From Marinobacterium mangrovicola (GTDB lineage Bacteria > Pseudomonadota > Gammaproteobacteria > Pseudomonadales > Balneatricaceae): 64,000 nt of DNA. The stretch covers positions 62,001 through 126,000 of the forward strand of contig NZ_SMFU01000015.1 of assembly GCF_004339595.1 (NCBI RefSeq), written 5' to 3'. This document shows positions 18,305-26,621 of this stretch, piece after piece. The number at the start of each line of letters is the position of its first letter. Positions within the stretch are counted from its first letter, which is position 1. The position numbers and the translations under genes were made by a program. Below the pieces are notes generated by a model. The model was not told where the DNA came from, made no database searches, and saw nothing but the letters and a program-made list of their open reading frames with translations.

Positions 18305-19825
18305 TCAGTAAAACTGAATGTATTTAGAATTCTGTTGTAAATAATACATGGCGTATCGAAGCTCCCCTTGGGTCTCGGCGCAAAGCTCAAGTAGCGGATC
18401 ACCTTTCGAAACTGAATCGCCTGCCTTGATAAAAATGCGAATCCCTGCCGCTTTGGCATTGGGCGCCCCTGCGAATTTGGCAAGATTTGCCAACTTGCGA
18501 TTATCGATCGCTTTTACCCTTCCATCGCTATCGGCCACAGCCAGGTGACGGAATTGTGGCTCTGGGATCTCTCTGAATCCGCCCTGCGCTTCACAGATCG
18601 CTTTGAACTTGTTCCATGCGGCGCCACTGCTTAGCAGCCGCGCTGCCCTGCCCACTCCAGCCCCCGTTGGCTCAAGCCCTGCCATTTCCAGGATCTGTCC
18701 GGCCAATAACAACGCTCGCTCGCGCAAGTCAGGCGGTGCATCCTGCCGATTACCGAGTACTGCCAGTACATCCTGCGCTTCGAAGGCGGGGCCTATTCCC
18801 TGCCCTATCGGTTGACTCCCATCGGTAATCACCGGCCGCACAATCAGGCCCAGGCGTTCGCCAACCTGTTCAAATACCCGTTTAAGGCCCAAAGCATCAG
18901 ACCTGGAGCGTATTTTTGCGGTTCGGCCCACCGGGATATCGATCAGGACATGGGTCGATCCGGCCGCGATTTTTTTCGACAGCACTGAGGCGACCAACTG
19001 TCCCTCGCTATCAAGGTCGATTGCTTTCTCAACCCGGATCAGGATGTCATCGACCGGACTGAGACTGACGTTTCCACCCCAGGCGAGACAACCGCCCTGT
19101 TCACGAACAACGCTCTGAATCTGTTCGAGATCGAGGTCCACCGGCGTTATAACCTCCATCGTATCGGCGGTCCCGGCCGGAGACGTGATAGAACGGGATG
19201 AGGTTTTCGGCATGGTAAGCCCGGCCGCGGTGACGATCGACACGACGATGGGTGTCGTTCTGTTGCCCGGCAGGCCGCCAATACAGTGTTTGTCGACGAC
19301 GATATCTGTTCCCGGCCACTCCAGCCGGGAGCCGACATCCACCATCGCCTGGGTCAGGTAGGCGGTTTCGTCGATATTGAGGCGGTTGGCACAGGCGGTC
19401 AGAAAACTTGCGATATGAACATCGGTATAGCGGCCGTGCAGTACATCGCTGACGATCGCCAGTAACTGCCTCTGATTGAGCGGATGCTCGAAAATCTTGC
19501 TGCGCACATAACTGAGTGAGTTAACCCAATCGGGGTGGCTGATGGAGACCCGGTCGCCGTCCTCCAGACCCAGCCTGTCCCAGGCAATTTTTGATAACCC
19601 AATCTGGCCCGCAGGAAGTATCGCTGAGAGGGATTCAACAACGTTGAGTCTGGCGATAACACTGTGGCCTCCAGCCTGAACCTGAACACGGGTCTGGACG
19701 CCAAAGCCCTCCGCTCGGCAGATATGGCAGTCATCGCGCATATACACCACCGACTCCTGATAGGTATCGATGCCGATACGGATCGCTTTAAGACTGTTTG
19801 GGTCGTTGGCCGATTGTTTCGACAT
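18305..19825 (-). CDS. Thymidine phosphorylase / AMP phosphorylase family protein
   Basis: This 506-aa protein has the glycosyltransferase-3 core: Lys-His-Cys-Ile-Gly-Gly-Leu-Pro-Gly-Asn-Arg-Thr-Thr (phosphate loop) and Ser-Ser-Arg-Ser-Ile-Thr-Ser-Pro-Ala-Gly-Thr-Ala-Asp-Thr-Met-Glu. There is an N-terminal extension of about 80 residues with Cys-His-Ile-Cys, and a C-terminal domain. This long form matches the archaeal AMP phosphorylase and bacterial putative thymidine phosphorylase group rather than the 440-aa DeoA. ATG 19825 is chosen because GGAGGT lies upstream. It appears to be the last gene of the first cop-box operon, 88 nt after the NfeD gene. Why a nucleoside phosphorylase sits behind a copper pump is unclear. 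Confidence 0.8.
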   Translation of the reverse strand: MSKQSANDPNSLKAIRIGIDTYQESVVYMRDDCHICRAEGFGVQTRVQVQAGGHSVIARLNVVESLSAILPAGQIGLSKIAWDRLGLEDGDRVSISHPDWVNSLSYVRSKIFEHPLNQRQLLAIVSDVLHGRYTDVHIASFLTACANRLNIDETAYLTQAMVDVGSRLEWPGTDIVVDKHCIGGLPGNRTTPIVVSIVTAAGLTMPKTSSRSITSPAGTADTMEVITPVDLDLEQIQSVVREQGGCLAWGGNVSLSPVDDILIRVEKAIDLDSEGQLVASVLSKKIAAGSTHVLIDIPVGRTAKIRSRSDALGLKRVFEQVGERLGLIVRPVITDGSQPIGQGIGPAFEAQDVLAVLGNRQDAPPDLRERALLLAGQILEMAGLEPTGAGVGRAARLLSSGAAWNKFKAICEAQGGFREIPEPQFRHLAVADSDGRVKAIDNRKLANLAKFAGAPNAKAAGIRIFIKAGDSVSKGDPLLELCAETQGELRYAMYYLQQNSKYIQFY

Positions 19826-19913
19826 ACCACCTCCGAAACCCCTCTCGGCGGTATAGGGGTTGGTTACAGTGAACAGGTTTGGATACCGATCTGACACTCG
19901 TCAGGACCGGGAA

Positions 19914-20243
19914 TCAGTGTTCCACCCTGAGCCTGAGCCCGTTGATACTGGTAATCCGTACGGAGTCTCCAACTTCCAGTATCTCTGGTGACTCTGCGTC
20001 CCAAGTTTCATTACCCACCTGGACCCGCCAATAACCCTTATCTCCCCCAACCACCGTAGCGCGGCTGCGTAAAAGTGCTTCGGTACCGGTAGTAATCGGC
20101 TGTCGCATTGCCTTGATAATCAGCATGTACATAGCAACCGACAACAGAAAGATGACCGCGTAAACGGGACCCGCCCAGACCAACGGTAGAACGAGAAATA
20201 CCGCGAGTCCGAGGATAGGCAGGAAAAGCACGATATGGCACAT
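19914..20243 (-). CDS. NfeD-like membrane protein
   Basis: This 109-aa protein has two hydrophobic N-terminal segments (about residues 4-22 and 25-46). A beta-rich C-terminal part resembles an NfeD OB fold: Arg-Ala-Thr-Val-Val-Gly-Gly-Asp, Trp-Arg-Val-Gln-Val-Gly-Asn-Glu-Thr-Trp, Val-Gly-Asp-Ser-Val-Arg-Ile-Thr, Asn-Gly-Leu-Arg-Leu. The protease domain of long NfeD proteins is absent, as in the short class that partners SPFH proteins, but no SPFH gene is adjacent. Its position between the phosphorylase and the HMA-like gene suggests an accessory role in membrane quality under copper stress (inference). Confidence 0.75.
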   Translation of the reverse strand: MCHIVLFLPILGLAVFLVLPLVWAGPVYAVIFLLSVAMYMLIIKAMRQPITTGTEALLRSRATVVGGDKGYWRVQVGNETWDAESPEILEVGDSVRITSINGLRLRVEH

Positions 20244-20308
20244 GGGCTACTCCTCTATGCCGAAAACGCGCTCCTTGCGATTAATCGAAACGACTTGAAA
20301 ATTTCACA

Positions 20309-20662
20309 TTACTTACGCGGTACTTTATTGCAGCAATGGGGCTCGTAGCCCGCATTGTCCTTGATGTTTTGATCGACATAGCGGTAATAGCTGCGCTTGG
20401 TGCGATTCCACCAGTTAGTGGCGAAACCGGCGCCCCGCTTGCTCAGGATCGACTCCACCAGATCCAGGTTGCAATGGGTCGCGTCATAGGAGAAAGCCAG
20501 TGTTCCCGCGTCCGGGTCGTATGCCACACGGTCGACCCCAAACTGTTGCTCAATCTCCGCCACCAGCGCTTCTGCCTCCTGCCCCTGAATGCCTGACAGC
20601 TGTAGCTTGCGTGAAACCAAGTTGGCCTCCTTCACCCCTAGTTTGTGATCCTGATCGATCAT
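20309..20662 (-). CDS. HMA-fold-like small protein without CxxC, Cys-Cys tail (paralogue 1)
   Basis: This 117-aa soluble protein has a predicted beta-alpha-beta-beta-alpha-beta pattern like a heavy-metal-associated domain, with segments Ser-Arg-Lys-Leu-Gln-Leu, Val-Asp-Arg-Val-Ala-Tyr-Asp and Thr-Leu-Ala-Phe-Ser-Tyr-Asp-Ala. Where HMA domains carry Met-x-Cys-x-x-Cys, no such motif is present. The C-terminus reads Tyr-Tyr-Arg-Tyr-Val-Asp-Gln-Asn-Ile-Lys-Asp-Asn-Ala, then His-Cys-Cys-Asn-Lys-Val-Pro. A paralogue at 30684-31040 shares both parts and lies in the other cop-box operon. Probable copper-binding or sensing accessory protein; the function is not established. GGAG-type ribosome site before ATG 20662. 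Confidence 0.75.
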   Translation of the reverse strand: MIDQDHKLGVKEANLVSRKLQLSGIQGQEAEALVAEIEQQFGVDRVAYDPDAGTLAFSYDATHCNLDLVESILSKRGAGFATNWWNRTKRSYYRYVDQNIKDNAGYEPHCCNKVPRK

Positions 20663-20696
20663 TGTTCTCTCCTTTTATCCCGCTGTTGCTCACTGG

Positions 20697-20912
20697 CTAC
20701 TTGTCATTATCCTCTGCTGACCGTTCCTTACCGCCATGATGGTGATGCATAAACAAGTGCATCAACGGGCAGGCAAGAAAGATCAGATAAGGCAGCCAGG
20801 CCAACAGGTGATAGCCATGCGCTCTGACCAGGAAGCCGGCGCCGAGGGCCAGCACGGCTATCAGCAACAGCCCTTTTGGCGAGCAGCATGTACTTAACCA
20901 ACGCTTATTCAT
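20697..20912 (-). CDS. DUF2933 domain small membrane protein
   Basis: This 71-aa protein has one or two transmembrane stretches (about residues 12-29 and 35-54) and a His-rich end, Met-His-Leu-Phe-Met-His-His-His-His. The block His-Leu-Leu-Ala-Trp-Leu-Pro-Tyr-Leu and Ala-Cys-Pro-Leu-Met-His-Leu-Phe-Met-His is the DUF2933 signature, frequently found beside copper ATPases and multicopper oxidases. The Cys/Met/His cluster could bind Cu(I) at the membrane surface (inference). It lies between the cupredoxin and the HMA-like gene of operon 1, with 21- and 34-nt spacings. Confidence 0.85.
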   Translation of the reverse strand: MNKRWLSTCCSPKGLLLIAVLALGAGFLVRAHGYHLLAWLPYLIFLACPLMHLFMHHHHGGKERSAEDNDK

Positions 20913-20933
20913 TTGGACCTCCCACTGACTGTT

Positions 20934-21296
20934 CTATTCCACGATCAGCTCACCCCGGTACATCTGCATCTGGCAGGTGAAGGGGTAATGGCCGGGCTGC
21001 ATCGGTTGCAGGCGCACCTCTTTGGCCTGGTTCAGCGGCAGCTCCTCGCTGATATCGAAATCCTGGAATACGACCACGCTGGCGCAGGGAGAAGGGTCTT
21101 GTCGCACAAACCCGAGCACGGCAGGCTGGCCCGCCTTGATGCGAATATGTGCGGGTTCATAGACTCCGTTTTTCACACTAATGGTGATCCGCCCCTCATC
21201 GAGCTGGCTGGTGGGCCCCTGGTAAATCCAGAACCACCATACGATCAGCGCGATAAGGAGCAGGCCTAACAGGTTGATAATCAGCATCGCATTCAC
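20934..21296 (-). CDS. Membrane-anchored cupredoxin-domain protein
   Basis: This 120-aa protein has one N-terminal transmembrane helix (residues 4-24) and a single cupredoxin domain. Diagnostic segments are Ala-His-Ile-Arg-Ile-Lys-Ala-Gly-Gln-Pro-Ala, Asp-Pro-Ser-Pro-Cys-Ala-Ser-Val-Val-Val-Phe and the C-terminal Phe-Thr-Cys-Gln-Met-Gln-Met-Tyr-Arg-Gly. The usual Cys-x-x-x-His-x-x-x-x-Met copper loop is replaced by Cys-x-Met-x-Met, as in the cupredoxin group that accompanies copper ATPases. It starts 7 nt after the copA ATPase stop and probably hands Cu in the periplasm to or from the pump. Confidence 0.85.
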   Translation of the reverse strand: MNAMLIINLLGLLLIALIVWWFWIYQGPTSQLDEGRITISVKNGVYEPAHIRIKAGQPAVLGFVRQDPSPCASVVVFQDFDISEELPLNQAKEVRLQPMQPGHYPFTCQMQMYRGELIVE

Positions 21297-21303
21297 TTCC
21301 TGC

Positions 21304-23604
21304 TCAATGGTCCTGGGGTTTAAACAAACGCAGCCGGTTGGCGTTTGTCACAACGGTCAGTGATGAAAACGCCATCGCTGCGCCAGCGATCACCGGACTC
21401 AGCAACACCCCCATGAAGGGGTACAGCAGACCGGCAGCCACCGGCACACCGGCGGCGTTATAGATAAAGGCACCGAACAGATTCTGTCGGATGTTACGCA
21501 GGGTGGCGCGACTCACGGCAATGGCGTCGGCCAGGCCATGCAGGGAACCGCGCATCAGAGTCACATCGGCACTCTCGATCGCTACATCGGTGCCGGTCCC
21601 TATGGCGAACCCCACGTCTGCCAGCGCCAGCGCCGGTGCGTCGTTGATCCCGTCGCCGGTCATGCCGACAACCTCGCCCTGCTGCTGCAATTCAGCCACC
21701 TTGGCGGATTTATCCTCCGGCAACACTTCGGCAAAAAACTCACCGATTCCCACCTGATCCGCCACTGCCTTAGCGGTAGCGCGGTTATCGCCGGTCAACA
21801 TCACCACTCGAATACCGTTGTGTTGCAAACGCTGGATCGCCGCCACCGAATCCGCCTTGATTGGATCGGCCACCGCAATCAAGGCCAGCAGTTTTCCATC
21901 CGCCGCCAGATACATGGGGGTTTGCGCCTGTGCGGCCAGGGTCTGCGCCTGCTCCAGATGCTGATCGATATCGACCTGACGTTCCCGCATCAGCTTTTCA
22001 TTACCGAATAGTAGTGTTCGGCTCTCAACACGCCCTTCAACCCCATGGCCAGCGATAGCATTAAACCCTTCGACACTGCCCAGACTGAGTTCACGCTCTT
22101 TCGCGGACTCCACAATGGACTGAGCCAGTGGGTGCTCGGAACCCTGTTCCAGGGTCGCTGCAAGGCGCAGCACTCCGGCCTCATCCTCGACCGCCAGCGG
22201 CACTATCTCGGTCACTTTTGGAGTGCCTTCGGTAATGGTGCCGGTCTTATCCAGAATCATGGCGGTGATCTTTGAGGCTGTTTGCAGCGCCTGGCCGTTG
22301 CGGATCAGCACCCCGGCCTCAGCGGCCTTACCGACACCGACCATTACCGACATGGGCGTAGCCAACCCCAGCGCACAGGGACAGGCGATGATCAGCACGG
22401 TGGTGGCCGATACGATGGCAAAGGCTACAGCCGGCGCCGGACCGAAGTTAAGCCAGGCCAGGGCGCTTAGAACGGCGATGATCATCACGGTGGGCACGAA
22501 ATAGCCGGCGATTACGTCCGCCAACCGTCCTATGGGCGGCTTGGAATTTTGCGCCTGCTTCACCATCGATATGATCCGCGCCAGCGCCGTATCCTTACCG
22601 ACACGGGTTGCCTTGAACAGAAGTGTGCCCGACTTGTTGATGGTGCCGCCGACCACCTCAGCGTCTGCGCTCTTCTCAACCGGCATCGGCTCACCGGTCA
22701 GCATCGATTCATCCACCGAGGAGTGCCCTTCCAGCACCGTGCCATCGACCGGGATTTTCTCCCCGGGACGCACACGAACCTGGTCGTCCTGCAGCACCTC
22801 TGCGATGGGAATATCGACCTCCTGGCCATCACGCAGAACACGGGCGGTTTTCGCCTGCAGCCCGATCAGCCGCTTGATCGCCTCGGACGTTCTACCGCGC
22901 GCCCGAATTTCAAGAGCCAGCCCCAGGTCGATCAAACCGATGATCATCGCGGTAGCCTCAAAATAAACGTGGCGCGCCATCTCGGGCACGACGCCGGGGA
23001 AGAACACCACCACCATGGAGTAGAGCCAGGCGGTGCCTGTACCCAGCGCTATCAGCGTATCCATATTGGCGCTGTGGTTGATGAACGATTTCCAGGCGCC
23101 CACGTAAAAGTGGCGTCCGGAAAACAGCATCACCGCCAAGGTCGCCACGCCAACCAACAGCCAAGCGATCCGTTCTGCGGTTGTTGAAACCGTCATCTCA
23201 CCGATGAACAAGCCGTAGATCATCAGTGGCACGCCCAGTCCCAGGGCGATCGCCATCTCCCGCATCAGGCGTTTGTAGTATGCCTGGTCCGCCTGCTCCT
23301 TCTCATTGAGCAGATCTTCTGAGGACTCAGCCTGTGCCACCTTGGCGTCGTAGCCGGCCGCCTCAACGGCAGCAATCAGAGCCTTGTCCGAGACTTCGCC
23401 GTTAACACTGACGCTGCGTTGAGCAAAGTTCATCGATGCTTCGGTAACACCGGGCACCTGCTTTAACGCAGACTCAATTTTGCCGACACAACTGGCGCAG
23501 CCAGCGCCTTCGATCAGCAGTTCGTGTGCAGTACTGCTTGCTCCGGCGGCCGCGTTGCCAGGGTTGTGATGGCAATGTTCGCTGTGATGGTTCTTGTCAT
23601 GCAT
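21304..23604 (-). CDS. copA: Copper-translocating P1B-type ATPase CopA
   Basis: This 766-aa Cu(I) exporter of the inner membrane has a His-rich first 15 residues and one N-terminal HMA domain with Gly-Cys-Ala-Ser-Cys-Val-Gly-Lys (about residues 34-41). It has Thr-Gly-Glu-Pro-Met-Pro in the actuator domain, the membrane copper motif Cys-Pro-Cys-Ala-Leu-Gly, the phosphorylated Asp in Asp-Lys-Thr-Gly-Thr-Ile-Thr, and Gly-Asp-Gly-Ile-Asn-Asp-Ala-Pro. It is the first gene of a leftward operon with cupredoxin, DUF2933, the HMA-like protein, NfeD and the phosphorylase. A cop-box promoter lies at 23648-23703. The multicopper oxidase at 24025 bears the same symbol by tradition but is unrelated. Confidence 0.95.
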   Translation of the reverse strand: MHDKNHHSEHCHHNPGNAAAGASSTAHELLIEGAGCASCVGKIESALKQVPGVTEASMNFAQRSVSVNGEVSDKALIAAVEAAGYDAKVAQAESSEDLLNEKEQADQAYYKRLMREMAIALGLGVPLMIYGLFIGEMTVSTTAERIAWLLVGVATLAVMLFSGRHFYVGAWKSFINHSANMDTLIALGTGTAWLYSMVVVFFPGVVPEMARHVYFEATAMIIGLIDLGLALEIRARGRTSEAIKRLIGLQAKTARVLRDGQEVDIPIAEVLQDDQVRVRPGEKIPVDGTVLEGHSSVDESMLTGEPMPVEKSADAEVVGGTINKSGTLLFKATRVGKDTALARIISMVKQAQNSKPPIGRLADVIAGYFVPTVMIIAVLSALAWLNFGPAPAVAFAIVSATTVLIIACPCALGLATPMSVMVGVGKAAEAGVLIRNGQALQTASKITAMILDKTGTITEGTPKVTEIVPLAVEDEAGVLRLAATLEQGSEHPLAQSIVESAKERELSLGSVEGFNAIAGHGVEGRVESRTLLFGNEKLMRERQVDIDQHLEQAQTLAAQAQTPMYLAADGKLLALIAVADPIKADSVAAIQRLQHNGIRVVMLTGDNRATAKAVADQVGIGEFFAEVLPEDKSAKVAELQQQGEVVGMTGDGINDAPALALADVGFAIGTGTDVAIESADVTLMRGSLHGLADAIAVSRATLRNIRQNLFGAFIYNAAGVPVAAGLLYPFMGVLLSPVIAGAAMAFSSLTVVTNANRLRLFKPQDH

Positions 23605-23647
23605 AACTACTGCTCCACTTTGGAAATAACCGTATTTCCTATGAAAC

Positions 23648-23703
23648 AGTATGGATCATGCACCACGACATGAAACTGACCGCCAGATTACATCTTTGTA
23701 AGG
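23648..23703 (-). promoter_or_regulatory. CopR-type cop-box promoter of the copA ATPase operon
   Basis: Palindrome GATTACA-TCTT-TGTAAgg (23686-23703, plus strand) matches the TTACA-N4-TGTAA box of CusR/CopR-type regulators. Read leftward, it is followed after exactly 32 nt by the -10-like CATACT (23648-23653). Between them lies GGTCAGTTTC, which is shared with the promoter at 31231-31286. Confidence 0.75.
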
Positions 23704-23786
23704 CTGAATAGAGGCGGCCGGTTAATACACGCGCGCTGGCCCAGCCTGCCAACTGTTGAAAGGCGATTCTTACTGGCAGCATGAGG

Positions 23787-23850
23787 CTGTCGCCAGGCGC
23801 CCCGCCTGTAACCTGTCAGAAATATCATCTTCATGTCAGCCTGGCGACAG
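23787..23850. repeat. 12-bp inverted repeat upstream of copA oxidase
   Basis: CTGTCGCCAGGC (23787-23798) is the exact reverse complement of GCCTGGCGACAG (23839-23850), with 40 nt between. It lies in the leader region before the small ORF at 23896 and the copA oxidase. It may form a leader stem or hold two regulator half-sites. Confidence 0.6.
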
Positions 23851-23895
23851 ACCGCATCGTTACTCTAAGTGCTTCACTTTATCGGAGGAATCGCC

Positions 23896-23982
23896 GTGGC
23901 ATTCGTCAACCCCAGCCTTCTGGCCCTGTACGTGTCGGCGGTTCTCGCGCTGGCGGTTGCCAGCGCATCCCTTCAAGCCTGA
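23896..23982 (+). CDS. 28-aa hydrophobic leader-like ORF
   Basis: A GTG start preceded by TCGGAGGAAT encodes 28 residues that are almost wholly hydrophobic (Ala, Val, Leu, Ser), ending 42 nt before the copA oxidase. A good ribosome site and a continuous membrane-like stretch support translation. It could be a single-span membrane peptide or a leader peptide controlling copA. It is too short to assign by family. Confidence 0.45.
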   Translation: MAFVNPSLLALYVSAVLALAVASASLQA

Positions 23983-24024
23983 GTCCTTAATTTCCCATTC
24001 AGATAGCTGTATAAGGAGTTCCCC

Positions 24025-25758
24025 ATGCGACTTGGACATGCGGTAAGAGGATTACTCGCGGTCGCAGCACTGGCCCCGTTAAGCACGCTGGCCGGCACAT
24101 ACGATCTGGTAATCGACCAGCAAGCGCTGTCCATTGATGGCACGGCGAAGAGCGCCATGACCATCAACGGCGGTATCCCCGGCCCCACGCTGCGCTTCAA
24201 GGAGGGTGAGGAGGTTACTCTTAACGTGACCAACCAACTCGATGTCGATACATCGCTCCACTGGCATGGCCTGCTGGTGCCCTACACCGAAGATGGCGTA
24301 CCGGGCATCAGTTTCGACGGCATAAAGCCAGGCGAAACCCACACCTACCATTTTCCTATCAAGCAGAGCGGCACCTACTGGTACCACAGCCACTCCGGCT
24401 TTCAGGAACAGGAAGGGGTCTACGGTCCAATCATCATCGAGCCAGCCAAAGCTGAGCCGTTCACGTTCGACCGTGAATATGTAGTGATGCTGTCGGACTG
24501 GTCAGCGGAAAGCGGCGACCAGATCTTCGCCAACCTCAAGGGTCAGAGCGACTACTACAACTACCACCAGCAGACTGCCGGCAGCTTTATCCAAGAGGCC
24601 AGAGAACAGGGTTTCGGCACAGCTCTGAAGGAACGCCTCAGTTGGGGCGGCATGCGTATGATGCCCACCGATATCGCCGATGTGTCGGGTTACAGCTTCC
24701 TGGTCAACGGCAAATCCGCCGGGGATAACTGGACAGGGCTGTTCACGTCCGGCGAGAGGGTGCGGCTGCGCTTCATCAACGGCTCTGCGATGAGCTATTT
24801 CGATATCCGCATTCCCGGTCTCAAAATGACCGTGGTGCAGGCCGACGGCAACAATGTACAGCCGGTCAGCGTCGATGAATTCCGCATGGCGGTGGCTGAA
24901 ACCTACGATGTGATCGTAGAACCCAAAGAGGAGCGCGCCTATTCAATCCTGGCCGAGTCTGTCGACCGCGCAGGCTTTGCCCGCGGCACCCTGGCTCCCC
25001 GGGACGGAATGGCAGGCGACATTCCCGAGCTGCGTGAACGGCCGCTGCTGACCATGGCCGATATGAGCATGGCCAGTATGGAAGGGATGGATCACTCCAA
25101 TATGACGGATATGGATCATTCTAATATGGCGGATATGGCTAAACCCGCTATGGCAGCCACCAGCCAGGCCAGTATGGCGAATATGAACCAGCCCGCTATG
25201 GAGGGTATGAATCATTCAGCCATGAACGGTATGAATCAGTCGCCGATGAATGCCGCCAAACAGCCGAGCAGCGATTATGCCCCTGGTAGCGGCTTAACCC
25301 CCTCTGCCGCCAACGGTGGCAAGTTCCTAGTCTATGGAGACCTCAAGGCGGTGACGCCCTACGCCGACTACCGCGCCCCGGACCGGGAAATTGAGCTCCG
25401 CCTCACCGGCAATATGGAGCGCTATTTCTGGTCGATCAACGGCACCAAATATTCCGATGCTGAGCCAATCAAAATGACCTACGGCGAGCGGGTGCGAATC
25501 AAATTTGTCAACGACACCATGATGAACCACCCCATGCACCTGCACGGCATGTGGATGCAGCTCGACAAGGGCAAAGGTGAGTTCAATCCGCTGAAGCACG
25601 TCGTCAATGTCGCGCCCAATACCACTCTGACGGTGGATGTTCCGGCGGATGCGCTGGGTGAATGGGCATTCCATTGCCATCTGATGTACCACATGGCGTC
25701 GGGCATGTTCCGCAAGGTGATAGTGGAAACCCCTGCTGACCAAACTGCAGCACTGTAA
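24025..25758 (+). CDS. copA: Copper resistance multicopper oxidase CopA (PcoA type)
   Basis: This 577-aa exported oxidase has a signal peptide (about residues 1-23; no clear twin-arginine), three cupredoxin domains and all four copper motifs: His-Trp-His-Gly, Trp-Tyr-His-Ser-His-Ser, His-Pro-Met-His-Leu-His-Gly and His-Cys-His-Leu-Met-Tyr-His. Between domains 2 and 3 is a Met-rich stretch (about residues 346-410) built from repeats such as Met-Asp-His-Ser-Asn-Met and Met-Glu-Gly-Met-Asn-His; the DNA at 25087-25134 is a 24-bp tandem duplication. CopA oxidises Cu(I) and sequesters copper in the periplasm. It is followed 12 nt later by copB. Confidence 0.95.
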   Translation: MRLGHAVRGLLAVAALAPLSTLAGTYDLVIDQQALSIDGTAKSAMTINGGIPGPTLRFKEGEEVTLNVTNQLDVDTSLHWHGLLVPYTEDGVPGISFDGIKPGETHTYHFPIKQSGTYWYHSHSGFQEQEGVYGPIIIEPAKAEPFTFDREYVVMLSDWSAESGDQIFANLKGQSDYYNYHQQTAGSFIQEAREQGFGTALKERLSWGGMRMMPTDIADVSGYSFLVNGKSAGDNWTGLFTSGERVRLRFINGSAMSYFDIRIPGLKMTVVQADGNNVQPVSVDEFRMAVAETYDVIVEPKEERAYSILAESVDRAGFARGTLAPRDGMAGDIPELRERPLLTMADMSMASMEGMDHSNMTDMDHSNMADMAKPAMAATSQASMANMNQPAMEGMNHSAMNGMNQSPMNAAKQPSSDYAPGSGLTPSAANGGKFLVYGDLKAVTPYADYRAPDREIELRLTGNMERYFWSINGTKYSDAEPIKMTYGERVRIKFVNDTMMNHPMHLHGMWMQLDKGKGEFNPLKHVVNVAPNTTLTVDVPADALGEWAFHCHLMYHMASGMFRKVIVETPADQTAAL

Positions 25759-25770
25759 GGAGTCGATGAG

Positions 25771-26502
25771 ATGACTGTAAAAATGGCATACCGGACACCG
25801 ATGGGTATCGCTTTAACGCTGCTGACGCTTGGGCTGCCGGGACTCACAAACGCCGCAGAGGGTGACGATGCGGTTATGACCAAGTTCATGCTGGACCGGC
25901 TCGAAGTACGCGATGCGGATGACAGCGAAAAACTCGGCTACTGGGAGGGTCAGGTCAACATTCGCACCGACTATCAGGGGATGGCGTTCAAGGCCAAAGG
26001 CGAGCGTCCTGAAGGCGGCCCCACCGAAAGCGCCGAGTACCAGTTACTCTATCAGCGACTGGTATCAGATTTTTTCGATGCCCAGTTTGGTATCCGCTAC
26101 GACAATCAACCCGGCCCCTCCCGTACCTACGCGGTAGCCGGACTGCAGGGACTGGCGCCCTATTTCTTTGAGGTAGACGCCAACCTGTTCCTGAGCGATG
26201 AGGGCGATATGTCGGCCCGCGCCGAAGCAGAATACGATCTGCTGCTGACCCAGCGACTGATTCTGCAGCCCGCGGCTGAACTCAATGTCGCCTTCAGCGA
26301 CGACGAGGAGCTCGGCATTGGCTCGGGATTTAGTTCGGCTGAACTGGGGCTACGCCTGCGATACGAGGTAACCCGGAAAATCGCGCCCTATATCGGCGTG
26401 CAGTGGGAAAGGAAATTGGGCAACACCGCCGATTACGCTCGGGATGAAGGCGAGGATGTAGAGTCAACCGCGTTCACACTGGGTATCACCGCCTGGTTCT
26501 GA
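25771..26502 (+). CDS. copB: Copper resistance outer membrane protein CopB
   Basis: This 243-aa protein has a signal peptide (residues about 1-29) followed by Phe-Met-Leu-Asp-Arg-Leu-Glu-Val-Arg. A beta-strand-rich body follows in CopB/PcoB style, with Leu-Tyr-Gln-Arg-Leu-Val-Ser, Phe-Asp-Ala-Gln-Phe-Gly-Ile-Arg-Tyr-Asp, Phe-Glu-Val-Asp-Ala-Asn-Leu-Phe and a final Phe as in outer membrane barrels. The Met/His-rich N-terminal spacer of Pseudomonas CopB is missing, giving a short version. AAGGAG precedes ATG 25771, and the gene is co-transcribed with copA. It is thought to bind or pass copper at the outer membrane. Confidence 0.92.
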   Translation: MTVKMAYRTPMGIALTLLTLGLPGLTNAAEGDDAVMTKFMLDRLEVRDADDSEKLGYWEGQVNIRTDYQGMAFKAKGERPEGGPTESAEYQLLYQRLVSDFFDAQFGIRYDNQPGPSRTYAVAGLQGLAPYFFEVDANLFLSDEGDMSARAEAEYDLLLTQRLILQPAAELNVAFSDDEELGIGSGFSSAELGLRLRYEVTRKIAPYIGVQWERKLGNTADYARDEGEDVESTAFTLGITAWF

Positions 26503-26513
26503 GGTAGCTCTAC

Positions 26514-26555
26514 CGGGGTGTCGAGTAGAGTCATTCCCCACTGTTCGGCACCCCG
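26514..26555 (+). terminator. Hairpin after copB
   Basis: CGGGGTG-T-CGA (26514-26524) pairs with TCG-G-CACCCCG (26545-26555). There is no U-tract, so it is a probable 3' end structure rather than a proven terminator. Confidence 0.45.
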
Positions 26556-26621
26556 CTCTACCGCTGAAATGAGCCTCCTCGCCATCATGGTCAGGAGATT
26601 TTCGAGGCCCCTTTTATCCAC

